From Acarospora socialis (lineage: Eukaryota; Ascomycota; Lecanoromycetes; Acarosporales; Acarosporaceae), in the NCBI GenBank assembly GCA_025617375.2, contig JAMYGW020000007.1:62001-126000 (forward strand): 64,000 bases of DNA, written 5' to 3'. The notes under the pieces are model-generated. The model saw nothing but the letters and a program-made list of their open reading frames with translations, had not been told where the DNA came from and did not search any database. Both the position numbers and the translations under genes were made by a program. Positions 36,914-48,483 of the stretch are shown here, piece after piece. The stretch's first letter is position 1, and every line of letters starts with the position of its first letter.

Positions 36914-37612
36914 CTAAAAGGGCTGCACGCATCCAGAGTCAGCTCACTTCAACCGTCCCCAATAGGGTCGTGACCGCAACGGTAGAACTCACATTGTCTG
37001 AAGGAGGGATGTCCCGGACATAGTGCTCGCCGATAACGGGTATGTTCTATCCCAGAAACCCACCGGTTATCAGTACCGCCTATCGAACTGAACCTCACCG
37101 GCACAAGAGAAACCTCACCTGCATGATGTCCTTCCTGACCTTTGGTACGTCGGAGAAGAAGAACAGGGCCCCGATACCCGCCACCGCGGCGAAGCCGCCA
37201 GCCGTGTATGCCCTACAATAGCATACAGTCAGCCCCAGCATTCTCTGGTTTCTCATTCCCCTGATTGAACCAATTATCTCTGAGAGGACCTCCGCCCTCA
37301 ACCTAAAGGTGTAGTACGCGATGTCCGAAGCGTGTGAGGAAACGTACAGTCTCATCGCCATCCGAGCGTTTATGCCGTGGTAGTTTGTTACCGTCTTATA
37401 GCTGCAACCGGCATCAGCGGAATCGCCATGTAGGATACATTGGGGCTATGGTTTGGTTTGACGCGACGTACTTAGGTCCATAGGGAGATCTGTAGGTGTC
37501 GTAGCCCGGCCGTTGGGTGACTGGCATGATGCCATGATGTCCTTGAACCTGCCGAGTGTGGATCAGAATCAGCATGTGAGCCACCGCTTGGCTGTTTGAC
37601 GTGACGTACCAT
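36914..37612 (-). CDS. Complex III subunit, QCR10/UcrY-like
   Basis: Six coding exons: 37612-37610, 37548-37472, 37401-37348, 37212-37119, 37046-36993 and 36922-36914. They give only 96 residues across five introns. The first coding exon is the ATG alone and the last encodes Pro-Phe-stop. The protein starts MVQGHHGIMPVTQRPGYDTY and has one membrane segment (GGFAAVAGIGALFFFS). After it come DVPKVRKDIMQ and the end GEHYVRDIPPSDNPF. This matches fungal ubiquinol-cytochrome c reductase subunit 10 (UcrY in Aspergillus annotation), a small single-span subunit of the bc1 complex in the inner mitochondrial membrane. All five junctions keep the frame and use consensus sites, and the terminal DNPF supports the last micro-exon. 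An alternative start is the internal Met at residue 9. Confidence 0.85.
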
Positions 37613-38626
37613 TCTGGTGACTTTCTAGGGACTGGTAGTTACACTCTGGAGTTCGATGTGTGTTAGATCCCGCAAGTCGAGATGATGAGGTTCAGTGGAA
37701 GGAATTAAGATTCATTGGTAGCCAATCGGAGAAGCTTGAGGCTCGGTGAGACGGTGCAAATGTGGTTATGTAAGCAGAGTCTTTCAGCTTTCACATGAAA
37801 AGGAAGTGTGCAACAAAGCTACTACCTGTAACCACCTCACCTTACATGTCACACAGATCTCTCCAGTGACTCTTGTTCTAGTACTTTGCATTTAGAGTAT
37901 CATGCAGTTGGTATGCACACTTGAAGTCGTTGCTTGGGTACCGTCAACGATTAATTTAGTGACGTCTTGACCAAGCTTAAGGTGAAAATGAAGGAAAGCA
38001 TGTATCTTTTGTAACCCTTTGAGCATGTACGTTATAAGGTTGACCTTGCATTTCAATTCATTACCGGTCCTTTGATGCCAGGCACTCCAAGACACAGAAG
38101 ATCATACCGTTGTTGAACCTCAAAGCAGGTGGGTGAGTAAGCATATCTAAGCTTGACCGTGCATTGCCGATCTCTTCCGTCATGCTCGCGTCTTTCTCCG
38201 ATGCCCTCTCTCCGGGGTTTCTCTTATGAATCCGCTCTAAACTTGAGGATAGTTCACCGCTTAACTACCTGATACGTCTACTCCGCAAAGCCGTCTATCA
38301 GTGCCATCAACATTTACTGAGCCCTGCTCGCAGGTATCCGACGAATCACAACAGCAGTCCGACGGCCCGCAACCATTCCGTCACCCCACCGTCACCGTGA
38401 ACCAGCCGGACCAAAGGCACCTAAGCTCCTCACCTCACTACAACTCGAGCTTGGCGCTTAATGACTTTGTTCGACCGAGTCGCTCAATCCTGACACTGCT
38501 GTGAAGCTCGGGGAGGAACAATCGGGAGGAGTAGTTCCCCAAAGCTACACAAGTCAGTCTCACCGGACTCAAGGCGGGAGCCGGACGCCAAGTACTCGCA
38601 AGCACGCTATCGACCACATAACAACC
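37613..38626. promoter_or_regulatory. Divergent intergenic region, QCR10-like / serine-rich protein
   Basis: About 1 kb between outward-facing starts. It includes the 5' leaders of both genes; several frames open here but none has recognisable coding character. I see no RNA gene. Confidence 0.45.
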
Positions 38627-39184
38627 ATGCCTACAAACCGATCCTTCCTCGCCAACTTCCTCGCCGCATTCCGTGCCCACTCGGCCATCCACAAAGGCAC
38701 CTCGACCACCGCCTTATCAAATACACCAACGACAACGCACACATCCCACGTCTCCTCCTCCTCCTCTTCCACCGGCCCCTCAAACCCCCGCTCCATATCC
38801 ACCAAAGCCGCAACCCCACAACAAGCCTCCAACCAAGGCGCCACCACAGCCGCCGTCCAAGCAGCCGGCCACCTGCAACACACCCGCCAACACTCGACCT
38901 CCCCACTTTCCCGCTCGCCCGGTCCCAGCACCAGCCCCATCGGTACTTCACCCTCCGCCGGCAGTGGCGGTGGCGGTGGTTCGTTCGGCGGCAGACAACA
39001 GGCACAGCGACGACGGAGCTCGGACAGCTCGTCCGGAAGCTCCGGCTTCCGCGACGTGCTGGGGCAAGAGAAATGGTATATCGGGGGGCGGACGGCGACG
39101 GGGGAGGAGAAGTTCTACCGGTTGGGCGTCGTGAAGAGGCATCGGAGTATTGATCGCTTGAGTATGGATCGGTTGAGTATGTGA
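38627..39184 (+). CDS. Serine-rich conserved fungal protein, function unknown
   Basis: A single 185-residue frame starting MPTNRSFLANFLAAFRAH, preferred over an upstream in-frame ATG because the extra residues look like leader sequence. The middle is low-complexity Ser/Thr/Pro/Gln with a glycine run. The C-terminus is ordered and distinctive: SSGFRDVLGQEKWYIGGRTA, then GEEKFYRLGVVKRHRS and the repeated RLSMDRLSM end. I recognise this C-terminal block as a small ascomycete-wide protein of unknown role. No signal peptide or membrane span was seen. It is probably a disordered regulatory protein with phosphorylation-prone SR-type motifs (inference). Confidence 0.75.
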   Translation: MPTNRSFLANFLAAFRAHSAIHKGTSTTALSNTPTTTHTSHVSSSSSSTGPSNPRSISTKAATPQQASNQGATTAAVQAAGHLQHTRQHSTSPLSRSPGPSTSPIGTSPSAGSGGGGGSFGGRQQAQRRRSSDSSSGSSGFRDVLGQEKWYIGGRTATGEEKFYRLGVVKRHRSIDRLSMDRLSM

Positions 39185-40086
39185 GTGTCCAACAGAGGGG
39201 GGTTGTGAGCTATGGGAGGGCGTTTTGTACATGGTGTTTTGCGGGTTCGGATTGGGACGGGGTGACGTTGCTGTCCCTCTCTTGCTTGCTTGGTATGATC
39301 GCATGTGCGCTTTCCGGTAGAAGGGACGGAGTGTTGTTTGCTTGCACCGTCGCTTCTTGAAGAACACGTGGTCCTCAACCTTCATTTTTCGCTCTGTAGC
39401 AAAGCTTACAGCGTCGCTACGGACTGCTTCAGAATTGTCCATATTTGACCTTTTCACCCCCACACGGTACATATTATCATCAATCAATCAGTCGATCAGT
39501 CGATACCTACCAAGTAACCATGAAAGTAACACACATATAGAGCGATGAGATCCACAGTCATGATGGAGCGAGAGCCACGGTCTACCGGAAGGCAAGGCTT
39601 GTATCTATTTCCTCTACCTGTGCGGACTGTTTGTTCTATCTGTCAAAGTAATTTCGTGCCAGTGGCCAAAGCCGAAACCGAAAAAAGCCAGTCGGGGCTC
39701 TTCCCCCATCCAGTCTCAGCCCGTTTGTTTTCGCCATTTAAATGCATGACGGGCCAATGCCATCGCCGTCGTCTATATAATGCTTGCTTGCTCCCCGTTC
39801 CACTCTCCAAGATTGCGAATATGCCTTGTGAATCCAAGCGCTCGCTAGAGCTAGATCAAAGACAATTACCACCGGTCGCAGACCTCAAGTGCAAGAGCGC
39901 CAATGGAACGTGCAAAAAACCGAGACTTGGGAATCATGATGAATCTATAACGTTTTTGCATCAATGGGACTGTATCCAACCAAACTGTCAGCGGGGGATC
40001 AAAATGCAGGGTGTTAGACCAGTGACCTTCGCGTGTTGAGGTAGGAGTAGGTGTTGCGGGAGGAGTGCAACGCCGCTTGGCGGATT
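39185..40086. other. Convergent intergenic region
   Basis: 902 bp between two stop codons, presumably 3' UTRs. A 164-codon open frame at 39545-40039 has no recognisable domain and codon use unlike its neighbours, so I did not call it. Confidence 0.45.
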
Positions 40087-43000
40087 TTATAGAAGTCTCC
40101 CGCCCATGCCCGTTTGGAGACCCGGAACGGGAGAATCAATCTGTTGGTTGATGGGCTTAAAGAGCAACTTCATATCGAGGGTCAGGTCCTCGACACCATA
40201 GCTCTCGTCAATATCTCCAACCGAACCGATCTCTTCCCCCCTTTGGGCGTTGTCCGATGCCACCCACGTCCTGACCTTCTTCAACAGGTTCATGACTTGC
40301 ACGAAGCGAGAGTCAGGCGGTGCGTGCCAGTCGACGGCACGATTGTTCCTGAGGAAGGCTCGTGCGAGCCAGTAGAAGTGAACACCATCTCTGCAGAACC
40401 CGAAGCGCCGGTAGGCCGAGGCCGAAGGAGGATATTGTAGGCTCATGTCTTCGTCCCATATCCTCTTCCATTTCTGCAGAGCGTCCGTCGTGGCCTTGAG
40501 TAGTTGGTGGGTTCCGGGCGATTGCATCCCTGGGATGCTAGTCGGTGTGGCTTGTCCACTGTTGCTATTACTCGCAGACCCACTTCCTCCGTCCGTTGTG
40601 ATCCAGTCGTTTTGCGTGATTGGAGTGCCAACGCCGTTGCTCATGGTGAGAACTTCGTTGAAGGCTGTCATTACATTTCCCTGCGATACCTGTCTCTGGA
40701 CGTTCCAGATCTGCATGTGCAAGCCATGGACAAGTATGAATTTGGAGTAAACGTTGGTCGCTCGAGGTTGGAAGTTGTAGGTAGGATGCATCAGCGCCTT
40801 CATTGCTTGGTGCATCTCTGGCTGCTTTGCGCGACGGCTGCCTGTAACGTTCTTCGACTGTGCAGCGGTGCCATAAAGGCCCAACGTGTCTGCACATTCC
40901 GACGAACTTCGTGCATCCCACGCAGCATCGTCTGCGGGAAGCGGCAAACAAATTTCCAACGGGTCGAATTGCGGAGAACAGTTGAAGTAGATGACCTGTG
41001 CGGCGTCGAGGAGGAAGAAGATGAACATCAGTCTCGATCGTTTTTCCTGTTCCACCCAGGCCAACCAGTCAAAGCCAGTGGAATCCTGCTGCTCCGAGAT
41101 TTGTCCTACCTGATGTAGCACGCTGTAGGCAGACCCTCCTGGAGCGACCGGTTGAAGAAGTCCTGCCTGGCGCGCAAGGCTGGCAAACTTCGCAAAGTCC
41201 TGTCTCGCAGATTGTCGTTGGGGTTGAGTGCCATGCCATGTAAAGAGGATTTGTAGCATGGTCAGAGCTTGCATTCTCTCAACGTCAGCTGCTGCTGTCT
41301 CGGACGAAGCACTAGCCCCGCTTGTGCGGTCATTGTCATCCACATTGAAGACCCGTGATGTTCGGTCCACTGCAGCCTTGGCGTGTTCCATGAGCTGACG
41401 AACCTGCGGCACGCTTATACGGTCCGAGTAAACCGCTCCGATGCAGATGATCGCCATTACTAAGCCGTCATAGGCTTCCAAAAAATTGAACGTAGGCATA
41501 TGTATCAGCGGCCAATGACCTTGGAAGTTCGTAAAGAGTTCCACAAAATGTTTGACATTATCTGCCGTCAAGGCCTGCCTGATATTCTGGCTTGCACTTG
41601 TACCGTCGCCTCCCTGGTCAGAACTCTCGTGAAGGCAAAAGGCAATCAATTGATCAGCTTTATATTTCAGAGGGTCATCCTGGGACACTCCGAAGTTCCA
41701 TGCTGGAAGTCCCCCATGAAACCCATTTGAGGGAGGGTAGAGTCCACTGAACAACCCATCATGGTTACTGTCAAGTGCCGATGAATAGGATGCATTAACA
41801 AGTTCCGGTTCTGATTTCAGAGGCATTTGACCTTGACCAAGATTCAGCTGAAACGTTGGGTTAATGTAATTAGGGTTTGCTGGAGAATTGAACAGGTGCG
41901 TCCAGTCAAGCTCGGTCCCATGATTACCGTCCGTTGTACCCAGCTGTGCCTGTTCGGTGTGACCATAAGAGAATGGATCGTGTTCTTTACTCATGGTTTG
42001 ATGCGTTCCACCATCAGCTCCTCGTTGAGGGAAATCGAGGGGAGACATGTAGTGACCGGACGGTGGAAAGCGATTCGAAGAAGATGTGGCAAGGGTCTGA
42101 TCCGAATCCAGAGGTAAAGTCATAGCTGACATATGTGCGAGGCCATTGTCGAAGCTAGCTCGACTCGAACCAGACGGACCTGGTCCCGTCAAACTTCTTC
42201 TATCTCTGCCTCCACCGCTACTTGGGCGTTTGATGCTATTTGAACTCAATATGGCGTCTTGTAGTTGGGATTGCTCGTCCGAAAACTTGGATGGACCAGA
42301 TATCAAGCCGGTTACCGGTGTTAAAGCGGTGTCCAGTGATGGGTTATCGAATGTAGAGCCTAGGGTATCAAGGTAACTGGGGCTTCCGACATTTGAATCT
42401 GGTGCCTTCTGCGGTGCCCGTTGCGACTTCTTCAGATACGCTTGAGAATGTGATAGATGACTTGCTCCCGTCGGATTGCCTCTTCGGAGCGAGCACTTCT
42501 GGAAATGTCTCTTGAGAATGTCGCTCCGTGAGAAGGTGTCTTTGCAGAGAACACACATGTATGGACGGTCCCCCGTATCTTTACAAAATTAGCTAAGGCA
42601 CGGAAATGGTGTTGGTCACCGGACTCACGCCGCAGGAGATGCCGCTTCAGATGCTTGGCGTGGAGGTAGGTTTTGCTACAGTATGGGCATGGAAATTTTC
42701 CATCCGCGTCTTTCGTCGGGACGGTTGCGCTCTTGCCGTTGCTTGCGCTCGACCCCGCCAGCGCGGCAGCCCGACCGGGAGCGCTTGGTAATATCCCCCG
42801 ACGGCCTTGAGACCCGACTACATGCGTCGGCGCTGGCTCATGATCTTCTACCGGTGTTTGTTGCGACAGCATCTGATCCGACAGCGAGAGCACCGTGTTC
42901 ATCCCTTCCGTCGGCATCGGTCTGATATCTTGCAACCGACCCTGTAATGGAGCGGGTGCAATTATCTGCGGATGAGGCTGAGAGCTTGAAAGTGCCCCGC

Positions 43001-43352
43001 CGTCGAATGGGGGCCTCGTAAAAATGGGACCAGGTTGCATGAAGGCGGGTATCGAGGAGTGCTCCCCCATCGAGGAATATTGTGTTGCGTGCCCGAAGAC
43101 GTCGTTGGAAGCGCCAGACCTGGGCAGGCGCGCGCTGTGTGGTATGTGCATGGCATCGGCAGTGAGGTCGTAGGAGCCTTTGGGAATGGACGAAGTGGCA
43201 TGGCGACTTTGGAGAGGCGGTAATGTATGCGGTGTGAGGTGATGTTGCAACTGATGCTGGGGTTGCGACAGACTGGATAACGGCGTTAATTGCTGCTGGT
43301 GATTATTGCCCGGTTCATTAAAGACGTCGGACGGGCTGAATCGAAAGTCCAT
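40087..43352 (-). CDS. C2H2 zinc-finger transcription factor with fungal_trans domain
   Basis: Exons 43352-42629 and 42578-40087 (50-bp intron) give 1,071 residues. The intron falls inside the zinc-finger region, and splicing restores the linker HTGDRPY. A Gln/Pro/Ser-rich N-terminal third is followed by two adjacent fingers at about 225-275 (FPCPYCSKTYLHAKHLKRH and CVLCKDTFSRSDILKRHFQK). The second ends in Cys, as typical of this fungal subfamily, and is followed by the conserved RRGNPTGASHLS block. A Ser-rich linker leads to a fungal-specific transcription factor domain (WPLIHMPTFN, MAIICIGAVYSDR, LAWVEQEKRSRLMFIFFLLD). It acts as a nuclear DNA-binding regulator; targets are unknown. Its start faces the DHODH gene across a 1.65-kb region rich in TACCTACC motifs. 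Confidence 0.9.
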
Positions 43353-45003
43353 AGCAGAAGGAAAGGCTGAATATGATGGGCCCTGTTTATGTCGACGAAC
43401 CTCATTGGGACCCCACCGCTTTGCTATAAGATTTTGTTTTGACCAGCGAAACGTTTAAGGATGTTTGATTTAGAAAATGATCAAAGCTTGACTTCGAACT
43501 TGACTTCGAACTCCGTTTGGTTTGGGACTCTTTCTCATCAATTGTTGGCGTTGGATGGGAGGTTTCGTGAGATGGCACAAGGCTTGAAAGCAAAGGCGAA
43601 GAAGGCCTAGTTGCTTGGATGACCCAAACTCCGTAAGATGGATCAAGAAGGTAATTGTGAATGTGTTTGCTTATGACGCCTGCGCCACAGCCATCATCGA
43701 AGAATTCAGTCGCACGAACGAAGGATTGTCCAAAATAACAATAAATTAATGGCCGTTAGGTATGCGTGGCCGTGGATATCGAATCCCGCTTTGCTGCTGC
43801 TTCGATTTCTTATCCCACCACGTTGACAAGCGAGCGGAAGCGAGACCGGGAGGCGATCGACACGGGTATGGAAGGCTTCTCGAAGGTCCAAGTCGAAGGA
43901 AGTCGAAGTCGAAGCCGAATCGAAGGGAAGCGGTTGGTGGAAGGTGAATGTGGATGCAGCGGGGGGGCGAGTGGCTGTTGGTGGGGGTTTCACTTCGAGT
44001 AAAATCCGGCGTAAAAGTAAGGTACAAAGTACCTCGGATATGTAAGGTATGTATGTTGAGTAAGGTAAGGTACCTACTTTGATGAAGGTTGTTTTCCAAG
44101 GTTGGCCCCGCTGAAAACTGCTGCTGATGTTGCGAGAGTCGAGACGTTAGGTAAGTTACATCAAGCTTAACTTGTCACTACCTACCTGGTACCTACCTTA
44201 CATACTACCTGATTCCGGCCGAGATCTTCTCTTCAAAAGATGATGATCAGTGTTTTTGCCTCCGGTAAGGTAAGTAACCCTACGAGTAGAACATACATAG
44301 GTAAAGTAACCTCTGTAACTGACTCGGATGCAGACTTCGGCTGCACAGCACAGGGCGCTCGGGTAGACTAACTGCATCTGGATCCTTGGTGACGATGCCG
44401 ATGCGTGGGATGAGGGATGAGAACGTTGATCGTCACCTAAGGGTAGGTACCCAACTACCTACTTCAATTACAGGAGACTCCGTTCTTGCACAGTAACGGC
44501 AATCAGTATCGGTATAAGTAGGTATCGTATAGTAAGGTATGTATAAACTGGAGATGACATCACCGGTCCCTAAGAGTACTTGTACCAATTGATTCAATGT
44601 TCCCGATCAGCGTCCGCAACCTTCAACACTAAATCATTATATGTTCCAGGTGTTGTGTCCACATGATTAAGCTGCTCCAGATGCTTGGGAAAATCGGTCT
44701 TCTCATCAGTTGATACCTTAGGTAGGTAGTCGTTACGAAGATTAAAGCCGCGGGACCTGCTAAACTGAATATATACCCGCTTTGGTTAGCGTACTTTCTT
44801 GTCCGCTGCCGCCCTTACAGATTTCCACACAATGTTGAGCATTGATGCGAGACCGCAATGATTCGATAGACACCCCGTCACCCTACAACGAAGGATCAAC
44901 AAACAGGAGATTTACAGCTCAGGTATGGTAGTTATATGATTTACCTCTTCTGGCCGACCTTCGATGCCCGGCATACGCTCAGCAGCATTGGACCAAGCCG
45001 AGC
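43353..45003. promoter_or_regulatory. Long divergent intergenic region with dispersed TACCTACC-like motifs
   Basis: 1,651 bp between the C2H2 factor and the DHODH gene. From about 44010 to 44740 the motifs AGGTACCTAC, TACCTACCT, GGTAAGGTAAGT, GTAGGTACC and GGTAGGTAGT recur on both strands at short spacing. No long repeat unit is present. The arrangement looks like a regulatory region or degenerate simple repeat. Open frames at 43746-44099 have no coding character. Confidence 0.5.
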
Positions 45004-46996
45004 ATGAACATTAGAGCTACGATAGCCAAGGCGCCCTTGCGTGTCTCTGGCAACGCACTCAAAGGATGTAGCTACTGGCATCGTTCAGTACCTTTGAGCC
45101 ACAGCGTCGTTGCACGGACGGTGAACCCTACAATATCGCCATACCAACCTCTCCGGGCTTCGTTTCGGTATGCTTCCACAACGACAGCGGCGGGCTCGGC
45201 GGAAAGTCGATCTCTCGTCACTCGCCTCAAGAACCTCTTTTATGGAACTTCAATCGCGTTGTTTCTCGTCTTCGGCTACTACTACGTGACGGATACCAGA
45301 GCCGGGGTACATCAATGGGTAATGGTCCCGTCGCTCAGATGGTTATATGACGATGCGGAGGATGCACATGAAGCCGGCACCAAAGCGCTGAAAACTTTGT
45401 ACGAGTTCGGCATTCATCCGCGCGAACGGGGCAATGCGGACAAGGATGGGGATCTGGAGGTGGAGGTGAGAAGGTCCTGGCCGACAACGCGGCCTTGACA
45501 GCAAGGGGCTAACCAAATGTGTGTTCCAGGTCTTTGGTCAAATTCTGTCCAACCCTATCGGCACATCAGCCGGTATAGATAAGCACGCGGAGATCCCCAG
45601 TGCACTCCTCGCAATTGGCCCTGCCATCATCGAAGTGGGTGGTGCCACGCCATATCCCCAAGACGGCAACCCGAAACCACGCGTCTTCCGTCTGCCATCA
45701 CAGAAAGCACTCATCAACCGATACGGCTTGAATTCAGAGGGCGCGGATAATGTTGCAATGCGTTTACGGCAGCGCGTGCGGGAATTTGCGTATTCCATCG
45801 GCTTTGGAATCGACGAGGTCGCTGAACAGAGAGTCTTGGATGGAGAAGCAGGGGTGCCGCCCGGGAGTCTGGTGGATGGGAAGTTGATGGCGGTGCAAGT
45901 CGCCAAGAATAAGTTTACGCCGGACACGGACATCGAAGCCGTGAAGAGGGATTATGTCTACTGTGTGGATGCGCTGGCCAAGTACGCGGACATTTTGGTT
46001 GTAAACGTGTCCAGTCCGAATACTCCTGGCCTGAGAGGACTTCAAAATGAAGAGCCCCTAACGCATATATTGAAGGTTGTGGTAGAGGCTGCGCAAAGGG
46101 CGGAAAGGAAAACCAAACCTGCGGTGATGGTCAAGGTCAGTCCAGATGAGGATTCGGATGCTCAGATCTCTGGAATCTGTGAGGCTATTCGGGCATCAGG
46201 TGTCGATGGGGTCATTGTAGGAAACACTACGAAGAGAAGACCAGACCCGTTACCGAAAGGATACACCCTTTCTGACAAGGAGTCTGCATTGCTACTCGAA
46301 GAGGGAGGATACTCCGGTCCGCAGTTGTTTGAGCGGACTCTTGACTTGGTGAAGAGATATCGACGGTTCTTGGACCAGGGGTCGTCTGGCCGGTCATCAA
46401 CACCTATGGAGCCACAAGCGTTCACAACTCAGAGAGCGAGGCCCCAAGAAGTAACAGAAACAAAGGAAGCGCTTGCGCCTGACGTGGCAGGAGTCGTAAC
46501 CGAGAGAGCGAGACCCGAAGAAGTAACACACACAAGGGAGGCGCTTGAACCCGACGTAGCAGGGAAGATTGAAGCTACGGTCAAGAGGGACTTGGCTAAC
46601 CTGAAAGAACCCTCGGCGGAGAATGACGCCAATTCGAAGGCACAACCACTCATTCGACTACCTGAACGCCATGGACCTCCTTCTTCCAACCCGGAGCAAC
46701 CCGTGAAAGCCCCCGCGTTGTCATCCTCAACACATATAGATCAGTTACCACCTGCGAAAGAAAACCCACCATCTTCGTCCTCCTCTGTCGCCGAAACTTC
46801 ACGAGTTATAAATCAGCCCAAGGTCATATTCGCAACGGGAGGCATTACGGATGGCCAGAAGGCGTTAGAAGTTCTGAATGCCGGTGCGAGCGTTGCTCTA
46901 GTTTACACGGCCCTGGTCTATGGTGGTGTTGGTACCATCAGTAGGATCAAAGGTGAGATGCGCGATGAGATCAAGAAAAAGAAGATTGATACATGA
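45004..46996 (+). CDS. DHODH: Dihydroorotate dehydrogenase, mitochondrial (class 2)
   Basis: Exons 45004-45465 and 45530-46996 (64-bp intron with a GCTAACC branch) give 642 residues. An Arg/Ser-rich presequence is followed by a membrane span at about 78-94, as in class 2 enzymes of the inner mitochondrial membrane. FMN and substrate blocks are clear: NPIGTSAGIDKHAEI, VNVSSPNTPGLRGL (with the class 2 catalytic serine), VMVKVSPDED, VIVGNTT and the C-terminal FATGGITDGQKALE. It oxidises dihydroorotate to orotate and passes electrons to ubiquinone in pyrimidine synthesis. The protein is about 100 residues longer than usual. Residues of about 437-585 form a polar, disordered insertion before the last FMN-binding block, with two tandem 24-residue repeats. 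Confidence 0.93.
46433..46576 (+). repeat. Tandem 72-bp coding repeat in the DHODH insertion
   Basis: Two units with a 24-residue period. Each carries RARP(Q/E)EVT(E/H)T(K/R)EAL(A/E)PDVAG. They lie in the disordered insertion between the DHODH core blocks. Confidence 0.8.
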
Positions 46997-47269
46997 CAAT
47001 GTATATAACGTATCATCAAGTATTTCGGATGAATGTACAGTTGCGATGCCGAAGGCGGACTTGGCAGCGTGAGGTCCGGCACAGATCTACGTTTCTCGAA
47101 GGAGGAACGTTGACCCATACGAACGATGGTCCACATATGGGAGACTGATATGTGCAGCTCATTATATAAACTGTAGCCCTAATTTGCACACCGCCAAATT
47201 GTAGGGTCCTAAATATAAAGCCATCCATCGCTGAACTTGGTCCATACCAAACAACGCCCAGAATGCCAG

Positions 47270-48037
47270 CTACGCCTGCCCTAATTCCGTAACTACAGCC
47301 CTCAGCGCCTCAACATCAAGTCCATACTGCCCCAGGAACAAGCCATCCACGCCCCACTTCAAGCTTTCAAACGTGCCGGGCCCAGCACTCCCACCGTACA
47401 GAATTCTCGTCAGCCCTTTCCTCGTCGTGGTCAGATTCCTCAACTGCTGCGTCACAGCAACGACGTGATCCGCCGACGCAGCCTCACTCTGCCCGATCGC
47501 CCAGGCGGGAAAATACACCAGAATCACCTCCACATCCGCCGGCACGGCTGCGAACACGGCCATCACCTGCGGTATACACTCCCGCAGCGCCAACCCCACC
47601 CCCTCCGAAGCGATCGCACTCCGGGCTTTCTCGCCCACGCATACCAGTGGCGTCAAGCCGTTTCGGGACGCGGCTCGGACCTTACGAGAGACTTGCTCGT
47701 CCGTCTCGCCGAACAGCCGTCTTCGCTCCGCGTGCCCGATCTCAACAATCTGGCAGCCGGCTTGCTTCAAGACGGAGGGTGAGATTTCGCCCGTGTAAGG
47801 GCCGGAATCTTCCCAGAAGGCGTCTTGTGCGCCGAGCATGACGTTCGTGCCCTGCAGGGTCCGGCTGGCTTCAACGATGTTGAGGAAGTCGGGGACGACG
47901 AAGAGGTCGACGTTGTGGTTTGCCGCGTGCTGGGCGAGGCCGGCGACGTCTTGGATGTATTTCTGTGTCTTTGGTATGTCGAGGTACATTTTCAGACTCA
48001 CGCCGACTAGGCGACGGGGCCGGGAGGGTGGTCCCAT
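47270..48037 (-). CDS. Triosephosphate-isomerase-like protein lacking the catalytic Glu
   Basis: An intronless 255-residue frame of TIM-barrel length. It aligns by eye along the whole TIM family. The K loop LVGVSLKMYL keeps the lysine but replaces the usual Asn-Trp. QDAFWEDSGPYTGEISP and EIGHAERRRLFGE keep the catalytic His; CVGE and YGGSAGPG are also present. The block normally reading YEPVWAIG reads YFPAWAIG, with a TTT codon for Phe where the general-base Glu belongs. The SADHV and QDAFWEDSG blocks suggest the TIM paralogue group linked to dihydroxyacetone/erythrulose metabolism rather than the glycolytic enzyme. Without Glu it should not isomerise triose phosphates normally. It may be a pseudoenzyme, bind a related ligand, or contain a sequencing error. 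It converges with DHODH and diverges from the CHIP-like gene. Confidence 0.82.
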   Translation of the reverse strand: MGPPSRPRRLVGVSLKMYLDIPKTQKYIQDVAGLAQHAANHNVDLFVVPDFLNIVEASRTLQGTNVMLGAQDAFWEDSGPYTGEISPSVLKQAGCQIVEIGHAERRRLFGETDEQVSRKVRAASRNGLTPLVCVGEKARSAIASEGVGLALRECIPQVMAVFAAVPADVEVILVYFPAWAIGQSEAASADHVVAVTQQLRNLTTTRKGLTRILYGGSAGPGTFESLKWGVDGLFLGQYGLDVEALRAVVTELGQA

Positions 48038-48483
48038 GCTTACCCGTTCGATCTGCGGGCGGACTGAATCGTGGGTTTAGATGGGTGTCTTTCAGCGTGG
48101 TCCTACATCATTTTATGATGTCGTTCCCAACTTCAAATCTCTGTGACACACTTTGGGTTTCACAGGGTCAGTTTCGTAGCGAGCGCGACCATAATCACAG
48201 GTAACGGACTTTCTAGGTCGTAATCTCAACGAAGATCACCATCCACTGGAAAACGTCTGTAGGTGGGTTCCGCAAACAGTTAGATATATTTGGTCTTCAC
48301 TGGGATTGATAGAGCAAAGCTCGACAAGGCTGAATACCTTAGTAGGGTAGCACGTCCAGCTTTAACTCTCCCGTCCCGCATTGGGTTGTCTATTGATAAC
48401 AGAGCTGAACCCCTCCTCTTACGCCCAGGCGCCTTAGATCCCTACCGCAACACAGTAAGGCCACGTCGACGGTACCCACGACA
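48038..48483. promoter_or_regulatory. Divergent promoter, TIM-like / CHIP-like genes
   Basis: 446 bp between outward-facing start codons. No specific site is recognisable. Confidence 0.45.

Noticed and set aside
39545-40039. 164-codon plus-strand frame between two convergent genes
   Set aside because: No recognisable domain, poor codon character, and it lies in the presumed 3' UTRs.
43746-44099. Overlapping frames in the C2H2/DHODH intergenic region
   Set aside because: Biased composition only; both strands are open in the same place, as expected from low-complexity DNA.
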